From positions 12,278,501 to 12,342,500 of the forward strand of contig JAPTOF010000008.1 in the NCBI GenBank assembly GCA_028554755.1: a DNA stretch of 64,000 nt, given 5' to 3'. Below the pieces are notes generated by a model. It was not told where the DNA came from, searched no databases, and worked only from the letters and a program-made list of their open reading frames with translations. Positions 1 to 10,291 of the stretch are shown one piece after another. The DNA is from Cordia subcordata. Its lineage: Eukaryota > Streptophyta > Magnoliopsida > Boraginales > Cordiaceae. Both the position numbers and the translations under genes were made by a program. Within the stretch, counting starts at the first letter, position 1, and the number at the start of each line of letters is the position of its first letter.

Positions 1-880
1 AGGTAGCCCGAATACATCTTTTGCGGCAGAGCATTAGATTCGCAATTTTCTCGTATGGAATGATCAAAATTATTTAACCTCTATTAGTGTAAATAACTAA
101 CTTTATGTAATTTGATATCATTTCACAGCCATTAATCTGTGATGCCTATTCAAGAAGCATTAAAAAGGCAGAGATTGTAATAGTATTAAAATGAAAGGAA
201 CAATTTGATTGCCAGCATTTGAGTTACTGGTAGTCTCCAAAAGAAATATATAAAAACACTGTCAACTTTCTTCTGTGCTCTCCTCAACTCATCCTCTCCC
301 TATTTATAGAGACAATCAATAACCGTAATGGAACAAAAAGAATGTGATCTCAATTCATAACGAATTCTCTAGAAATGATTTGGCAATTTCTTCTCTCTGC
401 TGCTTCTTTTTAACCGAACATGTGCTGATGGCATGAGTTGGTTATTCTCCTTGGGACCATCTTTGACATGGACACGTGTCTCCTCTTGTTGGCTTGGCTT
501 TGCTTGCATCACATAATCACCTCTTATGAGAGGATAGGACGAAGCTAAAGCCCAAATATGACCAGAAAGATTCACCAAGAATGAAACAGAAGGGATGTGT
601 TCTCCAAATTGGTGTTTACTGATGCTGTACAACCTTGAACTTAAAAATTACTCACAAAGCAGCCGGATTTTTAACGTGAAAAATCATTATAGCTCTACTT
701 TGTTCCGGTCCCAAAGTTGCCGCAAGCTAGTTTGGATTTGTTTTTTTCAAAAAGCATTTCTTTATATAATTGTTGAAACATAAATACTTTTTTTTTTTTT
801 TTTTGAGAAGTTTCACATTTTTTTTTATTTTTGGGAAAAACTAAAATTGGACTTTTTAAGAGTTTCAATTTTTTAATAAC
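1..880. other. AT-rich intergenic DNA; proximal copy of an old duplication
   Basis: No convincing gene. Open frames here are short, carry no recognisable domain and sit in low-complexity DNA. Positions 1-60 match 6599-6658, 65-140 match about 7990-8057, and 516-545 match about 8058-8090, so this is one half of an interrupted segmental duplication. The stretch from 785 to 830 is T-rich. Confidence 0.5.
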
Positions 881-885
881 TAAGA

Positions 886-1213
886 GCTCGTTTCGCTAAG
901 CTTGTTTTTAAGTGCTTACAAGCAACTGTTACTTTTAAGCAGAAGCTACTTAGAAACAAGCAAATATGTGTGTAGATAATATGTACTGATAGACTGCTGA
1001 TGAGTAACAATGGTAGTTTAAAATGATTAAAAAGGATATGTAATTAATTAATGTGATAAAACTATTTGCTTGCCATTTTTAAGGATAGATATGTCTTTTT
1101 GGTGAGTTTGACCAATAGTCCATAAGCAGTCAAAAAAATAAGCTGCTTGCTGCTTTTTTTCCATCCGCTTATAAGTTGGCAAAAATTGCTTATAAGTTGA
1201 TTAACCAAACATG
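886..1213. mobile_element. MITE-like element with degenerate terminal inverted repeats
   Basis: The left end reads GCTCGTTTCGCTAAGCTTG. The right end, near 1190-1213, reverse-complements to a CATGTTTGGTTAATCAACTT pattern, giving imperfect inverted ends with the GTTTGGTTAA-type motif common in plant hAT-like MITEs. Subterminal GCTTATAAG and AAGTGCTTA copies face each other. There is no coding capacity. No clean target duplication was found, so the exact ends and superfamily are uncertain. Confidence 0.4.
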
Positions 1214-1312
1214 TAAATAAGCATTTTGGGCCTATAACGTGGTTTGACTAGCTTAAAATATTTCTTTTTTTATGGAAAAGGACAATTTGTAAACCAATCC
1301 AGATCAAAGTAA

Positions 1313-1376
1313 AACTCGTCTGATCCTACTCAACGAGGTCACACTAAGCATGAGCATTATATATTGATATACATAG
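1313..1376. repeat. Duplicated block, copy 1 (partner 8092-8152)
   Basis: This block has the same order of words as 8092-8152, including a shared run GAGCATTATATATTGATATA, with few differences. Together with 1-60 and 65-140 it shows that the left edge of the window and 6.6-8.15 kb derive from one ancestral sequence, later split by insertions and deletions. Confidence 0.65.
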
Positions 1377-1379
1377 CTG

Positions 1380-3199
1380 TGGATAATCCTATTTCCCAAG
1401 GAAAAGAAGAAAAAGGAAACATTTTCCTTGCGTGAAACATTTTCATTGCGTAGTTGCTGAATGTTATTTAAAGGAAGAAACCATGAAGAAACCATTTTAA
1501 GTAAGGTTCAGATCACAAAAAGATTTGCACCACATGGATCAAGGTTGGACGCAAAACCATCTTCAATGAATGAAGCAGTAAAATAATTCAGTCACGATGT
1601 TCCAACTAGACTAATTTAACAAATAGAAATATTTCTCAAGGTGGCAGTATAAATAAATTATTCAATCTTGTTATATTCATATTCTGACAATAAGATACAA
1701 TTTTTATTAATTATATGATTTTTTTTTTTAGGTAAAGCATTCATCAAACTATATTAGACTTAGGATTAATTTTATTGGGCTAGAAGTAATAAAGAAAAAG
1801 TCATTCCAACAAGTGTGTTTCTTGAGAGTTGAACTTGTTTTTTCCTTCTTTCAATAGTGAAGCCATTACTATCTCAACTAACTTGTTGATATATAAAATT
1901 TTAGATTGTATATTTACTGATATATACACACACATACAATAATAAATAACAACTTGAATATCTTACTCAACTTAGCAAGGAATACAATAATAAAGTAAAA
2001 TTTGAATCTTGTTAATGACATAAATATATCAATATCATCTATTCAATTTTAAGCTAATGATAGATTAGCTGGTAACCTTACACATACTAGAGTTCATGTT
2101 ATGGGTTCGGGTTTCATTGTCACCTGTTTAAAAATATTGGAACTATTCATGTGCAAGGTTTCAAATAAATTAAGCTTGTAAGTGAAAGGAGACGTATTAA
2201 TATAATAAATAAATATAATAATATTAAGTCTACAAATTTAAACTTCCAAAAGAGGTTGTCACAGACATTGGCAACATGATTTTTTTTTCTTTCTTTTTTC
2301 TCTCGTCATCGTAATTTCTAAGCAAAGAGTATTCATAACATTGAGAAATAATCAGCCCCTAGTGTCTGCATTATTTTCTTCTTCTTCCCTTTTCATTAAC
2401 ATAGTAGATTCCTGTAATGTGGCAAATGAAAAGAGTAAAATAAATGCGGGACATATTGGACAAATATATAATTGATGAACACCCAATAGATTGCGAGGTG
2501 GTATAATAAATTTTTATAAATAAAAAATTTAAAATTTAAATTCATATTTTTATATTACAAATATTGTATAGTTTTAAATTACTTCAAAATACATAATTAT
2601 GTATTGAGACAACTTACTATTTTATGAGATTTATAATGTTAAAAAGATAAAATATGATTCTATTTAAAAATAAATATGTATTGAGCAACTTACTTTTATG
2701 AGATTTATAGTACTAAAATGACAAAATATGATTTTATCTAAAAATAAATTTTATCATTATAAAAAGAAAACGTAGGTCAGGGACGACATATCAAATCACA
2801 AAGACAAAAATGATACATTACACGAACCGACCATCATCATCATAAAAACATGCATTTTCCTTCCACAACACCGCCCATTCCAACTAAGACCACATTTTTT
2901 TTTCCGGTTTTTACTCAACCACTCATGTGGTGCCACATCAGCTCCAGCCGCGATCTCCGATTTCCATTCTTAACCACTCCTAATCATTAGTATTAATTAA
3001 CATAATCTTAAAGTTCGGTCTTCTAAACGGCCTTTATCTTCATTTAAATATCTCAAAAAAAAAAATCTGTTGATTGAAACTCCTGGTTCCTAACTTGCCA
3101 TTTGTCAAGCGCATAATCATTACTTGGAGGGTAAAAACAGACGATAAATATATTGGTACATAGTCTAAAGTCTTCATTTTAACTTTTTACTTGATTTAT

Positions 3200-3235
<36 letters not shown>

Positions 3236-4390
3236 CGTGATTTTTAATGATTTAATTTAACTTTACGTGGAGAAGGTTTAAGAAAACAAGATAAATACGG
3301 CTATATGCTTTGTAATTATTACAAATGTATATTATTTTGTGTGATTTCAAAATGGATATGGAACTTTCTTGAGGCGGTCAAATAAATAATACACTTATCT
3401 CATTTTAAAAGGCTTGCATTCTACATACTTTAAAATCATAACGAAATTCTCTATTTATTCTAAAATTATAAGGAATAATATACACTCATAACAAATTATA
3501 AAAAAATAAAGTGCTATTTGCATAAGAAGAATTAGGGTTAGTATCGGGATCAAAAGATAAGCTAAGTGGTTGAAACTATATTCCTTGAGGTATTGGGTTC
3601 CAATCCCATAGGGATGGAGGGTTTCAAAAAAGAAAAAAATAGAGTTAGCCCCACTCTCATAATAATATTGATATTATTATTTGATACTTTCCGGTAGAAT
3701 ATACTGGAGTTGTGGATGAAATAAATTTGTCGGCCATTTCATATCTTTTCTTCATCAAAATGCAAACCATATTTTTAATATGTCAAAAAAGATTGTGTAA
3801 CAAAGGTTCTTCTTTAGCTCTTTGAAGCAGGAACTAAACTCTCTTCAAAGATAGATTCAGAAATTTCCTTTTACTGATAACACATAATTTGATAAGTCAA
3901 CAATTGTACAATATAATTATAGAATATAATATATCATCATTAAAAATTTAAAGCAATTACAAATATCATCATTCTTTTCACAAAAAAATATTTTTATACC
4001 ATTACAATTGCTTATTTTTACTAATCTTCATTCTCTTAAGCTGTTGTAATACATTTTCCCTGTCAACACTATTAAGCGAGCCCTTTGATTTCGCAATCAA
4101 TTTTTCACCACTTGTGCATAGAATGTCTTTTCCATTGTTTTCTAATTATTAATTAGTGGGGTGCTAATAAATTTTTTAATCTACAATTTTATATATTTAT
4201 TGAAAGATTTTCAGAGGCAACTATAATCCGCTTAGCTGGCCCTGACTTTGCTCCTGCATTTGGGTTAGTATGTCTGTCTGATTCAAGTTTTGTCATTTAT
4301 TAATTATTTTATTGTATGATTTTTTTTTCTTACAGACCTCTTGTGTTTTAGCATAATTACACCGCTAGTCCCTGAATTTACGAAATAGCA
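1380..4390. other. AT-rich intergenic stretch without a recognisable gene
   Basis: I see no coding region. The stretch holds homopolymers, a (TA)n microsatellite at 3202-3231, and two short tRNA-like A-box/B-box pairs: 2064-2073 with 2104-2114, and 3558-3569 with 3596-3606. These pairs could be SINE relics. The rest is low-complexity A/T-rich DNA. Confidence 0.5.
3558..3640 (+). repeat. Possible tRNA-derived SINE fragment
   Basis: An A-box-like word (TAAGCTAAGTGG, 3558-3569) lies about 27 bp before a B-box-like word (GGTTCCAATCC, 3596-3606), the spacing seen in tRNA genes and in SINE heads. An A-rich run follows at about 3628-3640. Flanking duplications were not found and the element is very short, so this may be chance. 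Confidence 0.25.
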
Positions 4391-4392
4391 AT

Positions 4393-5060
4393 AGAGATCT
4401 TTTGTGTTTTTCCAAAATTAGTACAAATACCCCCTCTGTCATATTTTCCATCTATTTTAACTGCGGTTATGCAACATGCTCTGAAAATGAGATTGGACTT
4501 TTTTTTTTTTGCCTTTAATTGCACACCTCCCCACGTTTTTCTTTTTTCCACTTGTGTTTTGATTCATCATATTTAAAAAAAAAAATTTAAATCACCACCA
4601 ACCCCCATAACCCCCAGCCGCAACCCCACCCCTATTAGCCGCAATGGACCCAAATAATTCATAGTCCTCATGCACCAACCAAAATCAAAAGTCAAAATTA
4701 TGATGTTTTATTATTGTTGTTTAATTTTTGGCATAAAAGCGAAAGTCAAAATAATATAGTGGTGGTGGCAACAGTGGAGGGGATGGAGGTTGGTACAAGT
4801 GAAAGGAACGGGGATGGGTGGCAGGGAATGGGGGTGGGGTAGTGAGGGTGGTGACAGTGGCGGAGATGGGGGTTTTGGTGGGGTATGGGGGTGGTTGATG
4901 GTTTTTTTTTAATTTATTTTAAAATAAAATAAGGGCAAAATAGATATTCTATTAAATAACATAAGGGCAAAATGGATATTTTATATAATCCGTTACTGAA
5001 TTAATTGAAAAACTGACAGAGGGTAAGTGTGTAAATTTGAAAAACATAGATGATCTATAA
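4393..5060. mobile_element. Mutator/MITE-like element with about 75-bp inverted ends and a G-rich core
   Basis: The left arm (about 4393-4470) and right arm (about 4985-5060) are imperfect reverse complements that share the word CCCTCTGTCA (GACAGAGGG on the right), followed by a matching T-rich tract and a CGGTTAT-like word. The core has a C-rich stretch near 4600-4640 and a G-rich stretch at 4755-4905. There is no transposase, so it would be non-autonomous. Long inverted ends suggest a Mutator-type element, but no target duplication was verified. Confidence 0.5.
4810..4839 (+). other. Canonical G-quadruplex motif
   Basis: Runs of 4, 3, 3, 5 and 4 guanines are separated by loops of 2, 5, 3 and 1 bases, meeting the usual G3+N1-7 rule. 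More G runs occur at 4845-4905. In such AT-rich DNA this asymmetric G-rich block is exceptional. It is the core of the surrounding element. Confidence 0.7.
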
Positions 5061-5070
5061 GTAAAAAATC

Positions 5071-5194
5071 CTATTTTTTAATAGGTAAATAATGTTTTAA
5101 TGATTAAAATGTCTTTTTAATAGATGGGGCCAATATACATTTATAATATACTATGGGAAAGTAATTAAGATATTATTTACCTATTAAAAAATAG
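5071..5194. repeat. Perfect 23-bp inverted repeat (hairpin, 78-bp loop)
   Basis: Positions 5071-5093 are the exact reverse complement of 5172-5194 (CTATTTTTTAATAGGTAAAT plus three bases). The total of 124 bp fits a minimal MITE or hairpin element. It abuts the right arm of the preceding inverted-end element. Confidence 0.75.
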
Positions 5195-6022
5195 AAGAAG
5201 AAATTGTATTAAGGGCATTTTTATCAAACTTCATTTGAGATCTTTTTTTTTTTGGGACAAAATTCAATATTCCCCAATGAGTTCTTGGTTAGTTGGTTAA
5301 AATCCAAACTCCTCAATGAATTTGTCATATTATTAGAATTCTCCTATGGTACTAAGTTATGTCAAACAAAGCCTTAAAATTAAGCTTTTGTCTTTTTATT
5401 TCATTAAACAAAACTACAATCCTCCAATATATATAGAAATACAACATGTTACACCACATAATATGTTGTCAGTTTCCTGAAACAAATATTTTTGTATTTT
5501 TTCTTCTTTATTTTCTTTTAGAAACTATAATATTCCAGTACATAGACACACCATACATGCCATACACCACAAATTTATTTTTAAATTTTTCCTTTTTATT
5601 TTATTTTAAGAAAAATAATTTCCCCCAATACATAAATTCTTGTAGTATAATGTTTAGCTTGTCTATATATAAGGGGGTTATACTATTTTAAAAGAACAAA
5701 AATATCCTTACTCTTTAAGGATTTGCTTAGCATAATTTAATACCATGGGAAAATCTAGGTAGCATAAAAAGTATATTGGAGAGTTTAACAAACATATAAT
5801 ATGTGCATTAATCGACTAAACAAAAAAACATACAAATTTAACACTGCTGGATCAAACACTTGTATTTGTCCGATCACAAACAAGCATCACTTTAAGGTTA
5901 CAAGAACACTATCAGTGTTCCCTCTACGCTAATATCAGTTAACTTTTACAAAACCAAAGCCAGAAAATAGCACTCTAATTCACACCCTAATGACTGAAAC
6001 ACTAGACTACTTAGATAGATGA

Positions 6023-6448
6023 CTATGAATCATCGTCGTGCCCCTTGTTTCTCTCTTCTGCTATCGGTTCCAATCCTGGTCTGTTCGAGGGCTTGCGCGG
6101 GTGAACAATGAGGGGCGGAGCAACCTCCAACCACGAACATTGTCTAATTCTCTTTCCCACGTTAATCCAGGCCACACATGATGTGTTTATCGACAATATC
6201 TTCCGCATCGTTCAAGACCGAAATATTCTCAAATTTGAAGATCGAAAATATTTTCCTCTCTTCCTCCACTGGTTGTTGGAAGAAAGAGAGACACGAAAGC
6301 AACAGTAACTTTGTTTTGTAGACTCGAGAACCTGTTTTTTTTTTCTGGGAGAAGCACTTTTGGTCTGAATGCAGGGGATTGTGAAAGTGAACAAATTTAT
6401 AGAAATTGTAGAGAGGGAAGAAAGACTCGTGAGAAAATTCTTGGACAA
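6023..6448 (-). other. Two small in-frame ORFs separated by one stop; unknown
   Basis: On the minus strand a 78-codon ORF (6448-6212) ends in TGA, and one codon later an ATG opens a 61-codon ORF (6208-6023) in the same frame. The first begins with a hydrophobic Ser/Leu/Ile-rich stretch. The second ends in an acidic GHDDDS tail after a proline-rich PPLIVHPRKPSNRP segment. The layout could be a broken small secreted-protein gene, but I do not recognise a family and coding status is doubtful. Confidence 0.15.
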
Positions 6449-6598
6449 TGTGGAAAACGAGCCATTTTTTCAGCTGTAGCTAGAAAAAGGAGTAGAATCA
6501 ACACATGATTTGAATGGGTGAATTGTATGGTGACATTTTCTTAGATAACGATTGTGGTCCATAATGCAGAAGGTTCGTGACTCCTACGCATAAATTTG

Positions 6599-6658
6599 AG
6601 GTAGCCCGTATGCATCGTTTGCGGCAGAGCATTAAATTCGCTATTTTCTCGTATGGAA
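6599..6658. repeat. Duplicated block, copy 2 of window positions 1-60
   Basis: This 60-bp block differs from 1-60 at only about five positions. It ends at the edge of the fold-back element that starts near 6660, while the sequence that follows block 1 resumes at about 7987. The fold-back element and minisatellite therefore lie within this copy. Confidence 0.8.
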
Positions 6659-6659
6659 A

Positions 6660-7200
6660 AAATTTCACAGTTAATCGACATTGTTTCATCATTTTTTTCA
6701 AATTGGTCTTTATTATTTAAAAATATTTAATTTAGTTCCCAAATTTGAAAAAAAAATTAAATTAATCCTCAACATTTCACAAATATAGTCAAATTAGCCT
6801 CTATTATTTAGAAACATTCATATTAATCTTTAATGTTTTACAAAAACAGTTAAATTAGTCCTCATTGCTTGAACAAAAGTTCACATTAGTTCCTAATATC
6901 TTACAAACTTACTCAAATTAGTCTCAATATTTTTTATTCATTTTTTCTTAGAATAGGGACTAATTTGAGTAAATTTGTAAAACATTAAGGACTAATATGA
7001 TTTTTTTTTTCCAAATAATAGGAACTAATTTGATTATTTTTGTGAAATATTAAGGTTAATATGAATATTTCTGAATAATAAAGACTAGTTAGACTACATT
7101 TGTAAAACATTAAGGATTAATTTGAATTTTTTAAAACAATGGGAACCAATTTGAAAAAAAATGAAGAAATAATAAGAACCTATTGTGAAATTAGCCCTTC
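6660..7200. mobile_element. Fold-back element made of two long inverted arms
   Basis: The arms at about 6661-6940 and 6955-7200 are reverse complements over most of their length, with shared words such as TTTTTTTCAAATTGGT and TTAATGTTTTACAAA on opposite strands. Each arm is itself built from diverged repeats of about 65-70 bp (attagtcc..tttcacaaa..caaattagt). There is no coding sequence. The transcript would fold into a hairpin of about 240 bp. It interrupts the duplicated region. Confidence 0.7.
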
Positions 7201-7284
7201 TTGTGTGAAATAATGTAAATTATACCATATACCTTTAATACCATGCTCTCCCTCAAGTATCATACTCTTTCATGCTCATTTTGA

Positions 7285-7380
7285 ATAAACACACACTCAT
7301 GCACACACAAATGCGTGCACACGCACAAAAATACACACCCACACACACAAGCACACATCATGCACACACACACAGATAAA
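7285..7380. repeat. (CA)n-type microsatellite
   Basis: Imperfect ACAC/CACA runs with interspersed ATGC words. The minus-strand ORF spanning them encodes only Cys/Val alternation and is not credible as a gene. Confidence 0.7.
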
Positions 7381-7655
7381 TCTATCTAATCGAGAAAATA
7401 GACAAGGAATAGATTTATTTGACGATAGCAGAAGCTGTGGGTGCTTGCAGCTTCGTGCTTCACTTATGCAAGCCAAAAGAAATCGTACAAGACTAACTGG
7501 ATAGACGAATGGAGCAACAATGTTTAAATTTGAAGTCACGTGGATCGGGACAAAAAGATGTTTTAATTCGTCCGCATTTTGAAGGCTTTTCTTTTTCTTT
7601 TTGATTTCGGAGAATAATGTAGTTTTAATGGTGATTAGCAATAATTGTGCATATA

Positions 7656-7682
7656 AATTATATATATATATATATGTATATA
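7656..7682. repeat. (TA)n microsatellite
   Basis: Short TATATA run just before the 21-bp minisatellite. Confidence 0.7.
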
Positions 7683-7707
7683 TAAAAAATATGTGTTGAA
7701 TTGCTTG

Positions 7708-7924
7708 TTCACTATTTTATGCCCTTTATTCACTATTTTATAGTCTTTGTCCACTATTTGATGGTCTTTATTTATCATTTTATAGTCTCTCTTCACTATC
7801 TCATATCCTTTTTTCACCATTTTATGGTTTTTATTTACTATTTTATGATCTTCGTTCATTATTTATGGTTTTTGTTCATTATTTTATGTTTTTTTGTTTG
7901 CCATTTTATGATATTTATTCACTG
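7708..7924. repeat. 21-bp minisatellite, about 10 copies
   Basis: The unit is close to TTCACTATTTTATGGTCTTTA, repeated about ten times with 1-5 differences and mostly no length change. Because 21 is a multiple of three, both strands stay open. The minus strand reads as heptapeptide repeats of the type (D/N)(H/Y)K(I/M)VNK, and the plus strand as a hydrophobic HYFMVFI-type repeat. Neither is a known protein, and no promoter or domain is visible. Confidence 0.8.
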
Positions 7925-7986
7925 GAAGGTACATAATGCATTAAGGGTGCACTGTGCTGTGGGTGCATGGTATAAACTCTCAATGT

Positions 7987-8152
7987 AATAATACAATTAT
8001 TTAACATCTATTAATCTAAATAACTTTATGTAATTTTATATCATTTCACAGCCCTTAATCATCTCCTATAAGAGGATAAGACGAGATGGTAAGACTTGTC
8101 CTACTCAACGATGTCACACTTGGCATGAGCATTATATATTGATATACATAGT
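7987..8152. repeat. Duplicated region, copy 2 (partner blocks 65-140, 516-545, 1313-1376)
   Basis: This stretch carries three blocks in the same order as the left end of the window but with the intervening 150-515 and 545-1313 material missing. Either those stretches were deleted here or they were inserted in copy 1; the MITE at 886-1213 accounts for part of the second gap. Confidence 0.65.
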
Positions 8153-8218
8153 ATTGACCAAACCAAAACTAATTATGCCTTGTCCAATTATGTGAATCAC
8201 ACTAAACGTATAACATTA

Positions 8219-8450
8219 GCCCGTTTGAATTGACTTTTTTTAAAAGTATTTTTTTAATAATTTTTGAAAAATAATTTTTTTAGAAGCTGAAAATTTTGGT
8301 TTCTACAAAAAATTGTATTTGAATTTTTTTTTTAGAGTTTTAATTTTTTGGAAACCAAATTAAATAATTATTACTAATTTAATGTAACTTTTTCATTAAA
8401 AAAGGTACTGTTTTTGAAAAAAAAAAAAAAAAAACAACCCAAACAAGCCC
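8219..8450. mobile_element. Short MITE (about 230 bp)
   Basis: The left end is GCCCGTTTGAATTGAC followed by T-rich DNA. The right end, read on the minus strand, is GGGCTTGTTTGGGTTG followed by T-rich DNA. These are terminal inverted repeats of the GGGCTNGTTTG class. The inside is low complexity and non-coding. Target duplication is not clear. Confidence 0.5.
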
Positions 8451-8454
8451 TATA

Positions 8455-9585
8455 TGTAATCCTTATTGGCCTAAGCACATATGATGCCAAGTTAGTCAAA
8501 CCAATCCTCACGGTAATGAAGTATTGTATGAACTATTATAGAACAAATTCCTATAAATTCCAGAACATAACTAAAAGAAGCTAATTAATACAAGAGGCAG
8601 TCCGATCGACCCTGTTCAAAAGACTCTACCATGCGAAAAGTCGGATCCATGAGGGACCCCAAAAAAAAAAAAAAAGTGAATGTTTAATTTGGCTTTATTT
8701 TGTTAGGGAGTCAGGTCCGTTAGGGTTAGTCTTTGATGAAGTGGGTGTTTGTGCGCTAAATACGGAACTCTTTTATGCTACCCCAAATATATGAAACTCT
8801 GTTTGACCCAAAAAAAGAATAATAGATGAAGCTATGTCAGATGGGTACCTAAACAAATCAGGTCCGGTTGCCTCCGTTGTTACGTTTATAAAAAGCTAAT
8901 ATGTGATCCATGCAATGTCTCGTGTATTTTCCTATTTTACGTGTTATGTGCTTTAAATAATTATAATAAGTTAATTTTATTGGAAAAGAAGTTATTAATT
9001 TATCTAGGGTATACTTCTTCTCATCTAAATACATAAAATTTATAAATAAAAATACTAAAAAGTCTAGAAATTGGTTTGTCTTCTGAAAATCTTTTATTAA
9101 TTTGTGAATAATAAAAAAATTAAGATTAAATGTGAAGGAAGATAATGTAAAATAAATTGAATAAGCAACCATGCGGTGCCACGTGGCTCTTACCTAATCA
9201 TTAAACCAAAAAGGGAGAAAAACAAACACTCATGGGGACCATTTATTTTCTGAAAAAGTTTTTATGGTTTAAGAATAACTGTTAAGAAAGGAAATAGAAT
9301 ATAAAAAATAGAAAGAATTTAAAAAAAAAAAAAAACTTCACCGAAGCATTAAGCCAAAGAAAAGAAAAGAAAAAACTCATAGGCTTGTTATTATGATGTA
9401 TACAAAAATAGTTGGGGGCAATTTGTATATTATCATGGCCCAATTCAATAGCCCAGCCCAACATGAGGTATCCACAGCTCAGCAGCTTCTGGAGCACATG
9501 CACCTAACGAACAACACACAGAATGTGAGGCCGTTAAGCAGGAGTAGACGTAATAGAATTATGCCTCAAACGTTTTCATGACTTT
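8455..9585. other. Intergenic stretch, no supported gene
   Basis: AT-rich with poly-A and poly-T tracts. Open frames on both strands up to 104 codons are rich in Phe, Asn, Ile and Lys and show no domain; I regard them as chance. Confidence 0.5.
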
Positions 9586-9787
9586 TGGCCTGTTTGTTAT
9601 GGTCTCATCTGAAATCTGAAATCTGATAAGCATCTTATCTGATAAGTATCTGATAAGAAATAAGTGTCTGATGTAAAAAGATTGTTTGGTCTGGAGTCTT
9701 ATTAGAATAATATGAAATGCTAAAATAAGTTGAATTGACCAAAATACCCTGAAATGTTTAATAATAGAATTGATTGGTGAATAACTA

Positions 9788-10252
9788 TTATAAATTTACT
9801 CTACAATTGCTAAAATAATCTTCGAATTTCTTGTTCAATTCTTCTGTGCTCATCGACTCCATTTCTTTTAATTCTTTTTCTTCTTCTTGTTCAGCTGCTT
9901 CTTCTTCTTCTCCTCCTCCTCCTCCTCCTCTTTTGCAGCTGTCTTCATCAGCAACAAGTGCATTCTCGTAATTTTCATGGTTTTGCTCATCATCATCTTC
10001 AATAATGCAGAGGTCGTTATCATCAAGGTCTTTTTCAACATCGTAATCATCTCCCAAAATATAGGTAGCAATATGTTCTTCCTTGGAGACTTCATCATCA
10101 TTTTCTGATGCCTCAAGCTTAATTCCTACTTGCTCTTCCTTCAAGACTTCTTCGTCTACTTCTCCTTCTTTCGTGGTCTCGCCGTGGTCTTCTTCTTCTT
10201 CTTCTTCCGTGGTCTCTTCTTCTTCTTCTTCTTCTTCTTCTCGATTGTGTAT
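9788..10252 (-). pseudogene. Acidic protein fragment, possibly DUF761-like C-terminus
   Basis: A minus-strand frame is open from about 10252 to the stop at 9788, with no ATG at its beginning. It is extremely rich in Glu and Asp. Its last segment, MSTEELNKKFEDY, resembles the conserved start of the DUF761 domain of plant proteins (usually a STEELNKRFEDF-like motif), but the remainder of that motif is replaced by SNCRVNL and a stop. It also contains six glycines in a row and GAA-repeat tracts. It lies wholly inside a transposon-like element, so I read it as a captured, truncated gene piece. The DUF761 assignment is from memory of the motif and is moderate at best. Confidence 0.4.
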
Positions 10253-10291
10253 TTGATAGGGTTAGGGATTTGCCTCTCTCTCTCTCTCTCT
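10188..10291. repeat. (TTC)n and (CT)n microsatellites
   Basis: TTC/TCT runs at about 10188-10240 and CT dinucleotides at about 10273-10291. They generate false open frames on both strands. Confidence 0.8.

Noticed and set aside
369..632. 87-codon minus-strand ORF at the left edge
   Set aside because: No domain; lies in the diverged duplicated region with no sign of a promoter or splice structure.
6540..6600. tRNA-like T-arm word GGTTCGTGACTCC
   Set aside because: No cloverleaf can be built around it by eye; no A-box at the right distance.
7201..7400. CRISPR-like or direct-repeat array
   Set aside because: Repeats are microsatellite and have no spacers; the window is plant nuclear DNA.
7297..7641. 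114-codon minus-strand ORF
   Set aside because: Its C-terminal third translates a (CA)n microsatellite and the rest is not recognisable.
8858..9172. 104-codon minus-strand ORF
   Set aside because: Composition (Phe, Leu, Asn, Ile, Lys) is that expected of AT-rich noise; no domain.
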